Part shown: piece after piece, positions 35,911 to 40,000 of the stretch | Layout: each line of letters begins with the position of its first letter | Numbering within the stretch: position 1 is the first letter of the stretch | From: Glandiceps talaboti | Taxonomy: Eukaryota; Hemichordata; Enteropneusta; Spengelidae | NCBI RefSeq assembly: GCF_964340395.1 | Contig: NC_135554.1 | Span: forward strand, 20,850,592-20,890,591 | Direction: 5' to 3' | Length of the DNA: 40,000 nt | Notes under the pieces: model-generated | The model's database searches: none | Told to the model about the DNA's origin: nothing | What the model saw: only the letters and a program-made list of their open reading frames with translations | Translations under genes and position numbers: made by a program

Positions 35911-37180
35911 ACCAATAACAGCTCTCAAAAGATTTCAGATCTGATAATAATAATATCAAAATTACCAAGACATGTTTTGCATTTTTAACGAGACTGCGTC
36001 AACACCGTACGTTTCAGTCTGTACACTTTGCGTAACGATATTAACTGAAACTCGCGTACAGACTGTGTCGCTTTAATCAAAAAACAATGTCAAAGTCAAA
36101 GTACAAACCTATTCAGAAGTCTTTTTTGTATTCATTTATTCCAGAAGAACAAAGCTGCAACATTTGACATAAAAAGACAATTACCGTTCAAGGTCAAACA
36201 CCTAAAAGGTTGCAGCCATCCATCAAATGATAACACTTAAAACTGCTTCTGTTGCTAGGCGACTAAGGTTGCATAACTATTCAGGTCATTCAACCCCTGC
36301 AAGTATTGGGGTCAATGACCAGACAGCCCTTGATAATTTGATTTCTCTTTCTAATCACACATGTAATTGTTCCATTAGTGGGGAAACTATTATTACTACA
36401 ACAATTTATTAATATATAGAAAAGTAGCCACAGCAAGTAATTAATTAATAAAGGCCAAACCAAATCAGCAGGCAATTGATTAACTTAAATAGGATAATGT
36501 ACTATAGTAATTCCCTAGCACTTAAACTGTTCTCTAAAATCTATGCTTTCCATCAATTTACTTTTTAATATCTCCTTGTTCCATACATGTCTGCTGGTGT
36601 TAATACAAATAGGTAATCCTTCATCTGCTAGGCTTCCTGAATTTCAATGTATTACACAGTAATATACCTCAAGTGTTGCATATTAAAATTCCAAGGCATA
36701 CTTCAAGTAAACTTGAATAATGGAGGTTATTTATCCTGTATTGCTGTTTAACCCCAAGGAGTTTTAACACTTTCTGTGATTTTTACATGTAATATCTGAT
36801 TTGCTAGTGGTCAATTCCTTCATATTACACAACCAATCAGAATACTTCAGCCAAGTCTGTGGGTTTATGGATAAAGAGCCAGGGGCTACTATGCATACAA
36901 AGTGCCAAAATAAAGCCACAAAACAAAGATAGTTGAAAAATCCTCTCGCACCAATAGCGCTATTTCGAAATGTTTTGATTGAATTGATCACATTTCCAAC
37001 AGTGCATGCTGCAACACACGATCCAGCAAAAGTACTTTCGGAAGACTGAGAGTTGATTGCATGACCGCCGTCGCAATATTGCTGAACATTATTTTGTTTT
37101 GAAACATTGAATATATCTATAAATATATACATCTAGATATCATACGGTATGTACAAGTATTTTCTCAGACAGAAACTTAT
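35911..37180. other. mostly unique sequence
   Basis: A small inverted pair, CAGTCTGTAC (36015-36024) and GTACAGACTG (36056-36065), sits in a CpG-richer patch. A 122-codon minus-strand frame (36764-37132) is the longest non-repetitive frame in the window. It has no recognised domain or splice context. Confidence 0.4.
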
Positions 37181-38440
37181 AAGTGCTTCTGAATAGATCA
37201 CATGCTGCATGCCGCTGCAAGCGCTATTGCGAACACAATCAATTACAAGAGCAGAGCGGAAGTGGCAGTGACCTACCTAAAATGGGTGCGCCACCTGCGG
37301 CACAAATGTTTCAAAATAGCGCTATTCAGCTGTCCGAGCATATGAGGCAGCTCTGAATAACAGGTTAGGTGATGTTATAGCTCTAAACCCAGATATATTA
37401 AGTCTACCAAATACAGTAGGTGCCAAAATAAATGCCGCGGAACAAAACTCGAGACAAATGACCCAAGACATGATGAGTTGACTCCCTAAGGCTGCATGAA
37501 TTTCAAACTTGAAATTATTTCTCATTTGCACAAATTGTCTTCATTCAAATACTGCTATAAACACAAAATTGCACGGTAATATTGAATAAATACAAGTGCC
37601 ATGCTACACAAAGTATTGGAAATCATCAAACCTGTAGGTGTAAATGGTTATGCAACATTAGTCCACTGGGGACCAATATATACAAATTATGAATCTCCCA
37701 TATTTCTGCTTGCCATGTATCAATCTAAGATCACGGGTCAAACACAAGTCAGCTTCAACTTCCAGGTCAAATCACCCTCTTTCTACAAAAATTCTTGAAC
37801 AGACCATCATGCAAAGACACTTGTCTACACATAATTTTCTTGTCATGAAGTACACAAGAATTCATCTTTTTGCCAAGTTCAGTGATAACTTTTTGGTCTG
37901 CATGAAGAAAACTGCCAAAATTGCTAGGGTCTAGTATGCTTCCAGGATTGGTCCAAAAATTAGTATTCCTATAAATTCTTCAAAAATTAAATAAGACTGA
38001 CACATGAAAGAAGAAATACCAGCGTATTCACCTAATACAGTATCTAAAATGAAATACATGTACCCTGAAATACGGTCAATGAGAGCACGGTTCGACTCAA
38101 ACACCCCATTTAAAATCGGCAGACTTAGGGAATCATCTTGTCTTGTTACATGTCATTTCATCTACGGTCTTATATTCTGCCAAAATAAACTGAAATGAAT
38201 TGGAAAACTTCTACACATATGCAAACCATGTTCATCTATCTGACCAAATGAGACAGACATAGATATCATGTTCTGTTATATTCCGGCTCTAGACCTATAT
38301 ATAATTTACAATTAATTGACGTCGCCATGAAGGACAATAGAGACATGGATTTAAAGATTGAATTCAATACTAGGATGTGTCTTTAAAATGACTGCTAACC
38401 ATACATGTGCAAAGTAGTTAGATATCTTGGAAGAAGCTAA
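37181..38440. other. unique sequence with several weak open frames
   Basis: Frames at 37183-37481 (plus, needing a frameshift), 37322-37531 (minus), 37689-37934 (plus) and about 37940-38150 (minus, open without a start) overlap one another on opposite strands. They cannot all be real, and none has a recognised domain. Confidence 0.35.
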
Positions 38441-38444
38441 TATA

Positions 38445-38935
38445 ATGTGTTCTCAGGTGACAATAATATACTGTATGTAACCTTAACAACTAGTATGTGT
38501 CCCATCTGACTGTCATTTCTTGTTTCTTCAGCACACTGCTCAATGTCCCTAAAACTCAAAATGTTCTCAGGTGACAACAGTAAATCTAAGTTGCTTTGAT
38601 ACCTGATACCTGTGTCATCAGACTTTCATTTCTTCCTGTTCTTTGAGACACTACTCAATGATGGGACATCCCACTCAAAATGTTCTCAGGTGACAAAAGT
38701 ACATGTAACTTTGATATCAAGCATCTATATCATCCGATTTCATTTCTCCCGGCCTGTTCTTTGAAATACTATTCAATATGACAGAACATACCTTTAAAAT
38801 TTTTAATGCTCACAATCTTATAGTTATACGATAACAAACAGTACATCTCACTTTGATACCTAACACCCGTCACTTCTCCTGGTTCATGTGGATGCTATAT
38901 ACTAATAAAAAATTTAATGTTCTCAGGTGACAATG
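38445..38935 (+). repeat. about 117-bp tandem repeat, four to five units
   Basis: GTTCTCAGGTGACAA occurs at 38449, 38563, 38682 and 38919, with a strongly decayed unit near 38800. Within units the order is TTTGATACCT, ATCAGACTTTCATTTCT, CCTGTTCTTTGA and ACTACTCAATG. Confidence 0.88.
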
Positions 38936-39179
38936 TAGTGTTCTCCCTACTATAGAGAAAGCACGGTGCAAACACTGTCCTTGCCATCTTGGCTGCCATG
39001 CTTGGCAGGTTTCTACCATGCTTCAAAAGTGTTCTACCATTCTTGAGCTTTAGTAATCTTTGAATGACAAAATAATAATAATACTTTACATGAAGAGAAA
39101 TGTCTGATCCCAGAGAGGAAAAGTGTCATGCTAACAGAGGTGCTACATACACAATCCTCTAAAGTTCTATAATGTACGT

Positions 39180-39660
39180 GGAGGCAGACACACAAGCTTT
39201 TTTTTCCACTTCCTCTCCTACACGCCAACTTTCACCCATAGCATAATAACCCCAGCCACGGTGTATCGCTACTGGAGAAAGGAGATGCAGTGACATACAT
39301 GCATGCAGGCACATAAGCCTTTATATTTTTATCTTGTGTATAAAGCCAACTTTCACCCATAACATGATAGATAACTCAAGCCATGGTTTAACTCTACAGG
39401 GGGATATAGCAAGGTATACATGCACTCAAGCTTTTTTTTCCAGCTCAACTTCTACTAGCCAATTTTCTCTCAAAGCAGAACAACACCCAGTGTATCACTA
39501 CAGGAAACAAGGGGATGTAGTGATGTACATGTCAGAACGCACACACACACACACACACACGTTTGTGTTTTTTCTCAGTTTATCTTCTGCAAAGCCAACT
39601 TTCACCCATAGTATGATAACCCAAGCCATGGTGTATCACTACATAGTGATTGGTACACAA
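39180..39660 (+). repeat. about 120-bp tandem repeat, four units
   Basis: GCCAACTTTCACCCATA occurs at 39224, 39345 and 39594, with a variant (GCCAATTTTCTCTC) at 39458. Each is followed by AGCCATGGTGTATC.CTAC and then AAGCTTTTTTTTCC-like words. The unit before 39594 is lengthened by an embedded CA tract. A 110-codon plus-strand frame (39334-39666) repeats with the unit (KPTFTH twice) and is not supported as a gene. Confidence 0.88.
39540..39560 (+). repeat. (CA)n microsatellite
   Basis: About ten CA units within the 120-bp array, replacing a CAGGCACACAAGC-like segment seen in sister units. Confidence 0.95.
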
Positions 39661-40000
39661 TGCTAAGTTATGGTAGGAACAATGATTTATTGCTCTTTCA
39701 TCTGATTTGACGGTTTCATGTTGAAACTAACTCAAAGGTGACTGTCCTCGTGACATTATAGACAGTATACTGCATGCTTACTAGACACAAGGTCATATTG
39801 GATTATTTTTATCACTGCAATCATACAAATGCTTTCAGGTAATTAGGAAACCTACTAAATAGTTCATAACTTTAATACATGTCGTCTTACTATGGAGATA
39901 AAATTATTACATTAATTAGAACTGATATTACAAACACTAACAGCAATATTGCAAAATTGGATATAAAGTACATGATCTTCATCTTAGTAGAGTACTCAAT
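39661..40000. other. unique AT-rich sequence
   Basis: No feature accepted. Confidence 0.4.

Noticed and set aside
36764-37132. 122-codon minus-strand open frame
   Set aside because: Longest non-repetitive frame, but no recognisable domain, no splice sites at its edges, and mixed hydrophobic content typical of antisense or random frames. Kept only as a note.

Overview
This window looks like non-coding nuclear DNA from an animal, most likely a marine invertebrate. The base composition is AT-rich (roughly two thirds A+T by eye), with sparse CpG, many di- and tetranucleotide microsatellites, G/C homopolymer tracts, frequent palindromic TACATGTA-type words, a tRNA-derived SINE, a hAT-type MITE and several fold-back elements. 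There is no bacterial gene organisation: no long open frames, operons or ribosome-binding sites. The longest stop-free frames are about 110-140 codons, and these are microsatellite translations or AT-rich chance frames. I cannot name the species, and I found no gene that I can identify with confidence. The window is probably intergenic, or a large intron.

Layout. 1-5 kb: a compound palindromic element (1520-1918), a satellite array ending in three 88-bp copies (1970-2430), TG and TA/TG microsatellites, and a near-perfect 78-bp-arm hairpin (4486-4653). 5-10 kb: mostly unique sequence with one dispersed repeat, a recent 170-bp direct duplication (8271-8839) and a decayed repeat cluster around a GGGGAACC core. 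10-12 kb: an intact-looking hAT MITE with an 8-bp target duplication (10147-10314), a 62-bp minisatellite with alternating unit variants, a large inverted repeat (11461-11835) and a 43-bp minisatellite. 12.7-17.9 kb: microsatellites, decayed long-unit repeats, a 24-bp minisatellite lying between two inverted copies of a dispersed element (family R1), a roughly 42-bp array and a TG/TATG/AT-rich block. 20-22.5 kb: a decayed 200-250-bp repeat cluster, interrupted by a 257-bp (CTGT)n(CT)n tract that sits inside R1 copies, then a TG/CG tract. 23-31 kb: 90-bp, 132-bp and 33-49-bp arrays separated by unique sequence. 33-35.2 kb: a fold-back element split by a SINE, and a second fold-back. 35.6-35.9 kb: another long CT tract, again flanked by inverted R1 ends. 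38.4-39.7 kb: two adjacent arrays of about 117 and 120 bp.

The clearest results are structural. The hAT MITE keeps its target duplication. A SINE is nested in a palindromic element. The two longest CT microsatellites both lie between inverted arms of one dispersed repeat, which suggests they grew from its internal GAGAGA motif. A few stretches on the minus strand (around 3.7, 4.2 and 7.4 kb) look like exons with 3' splice signals, but the evidence is weak and no protein family was recognised. I found no convincing new multi-gene system.
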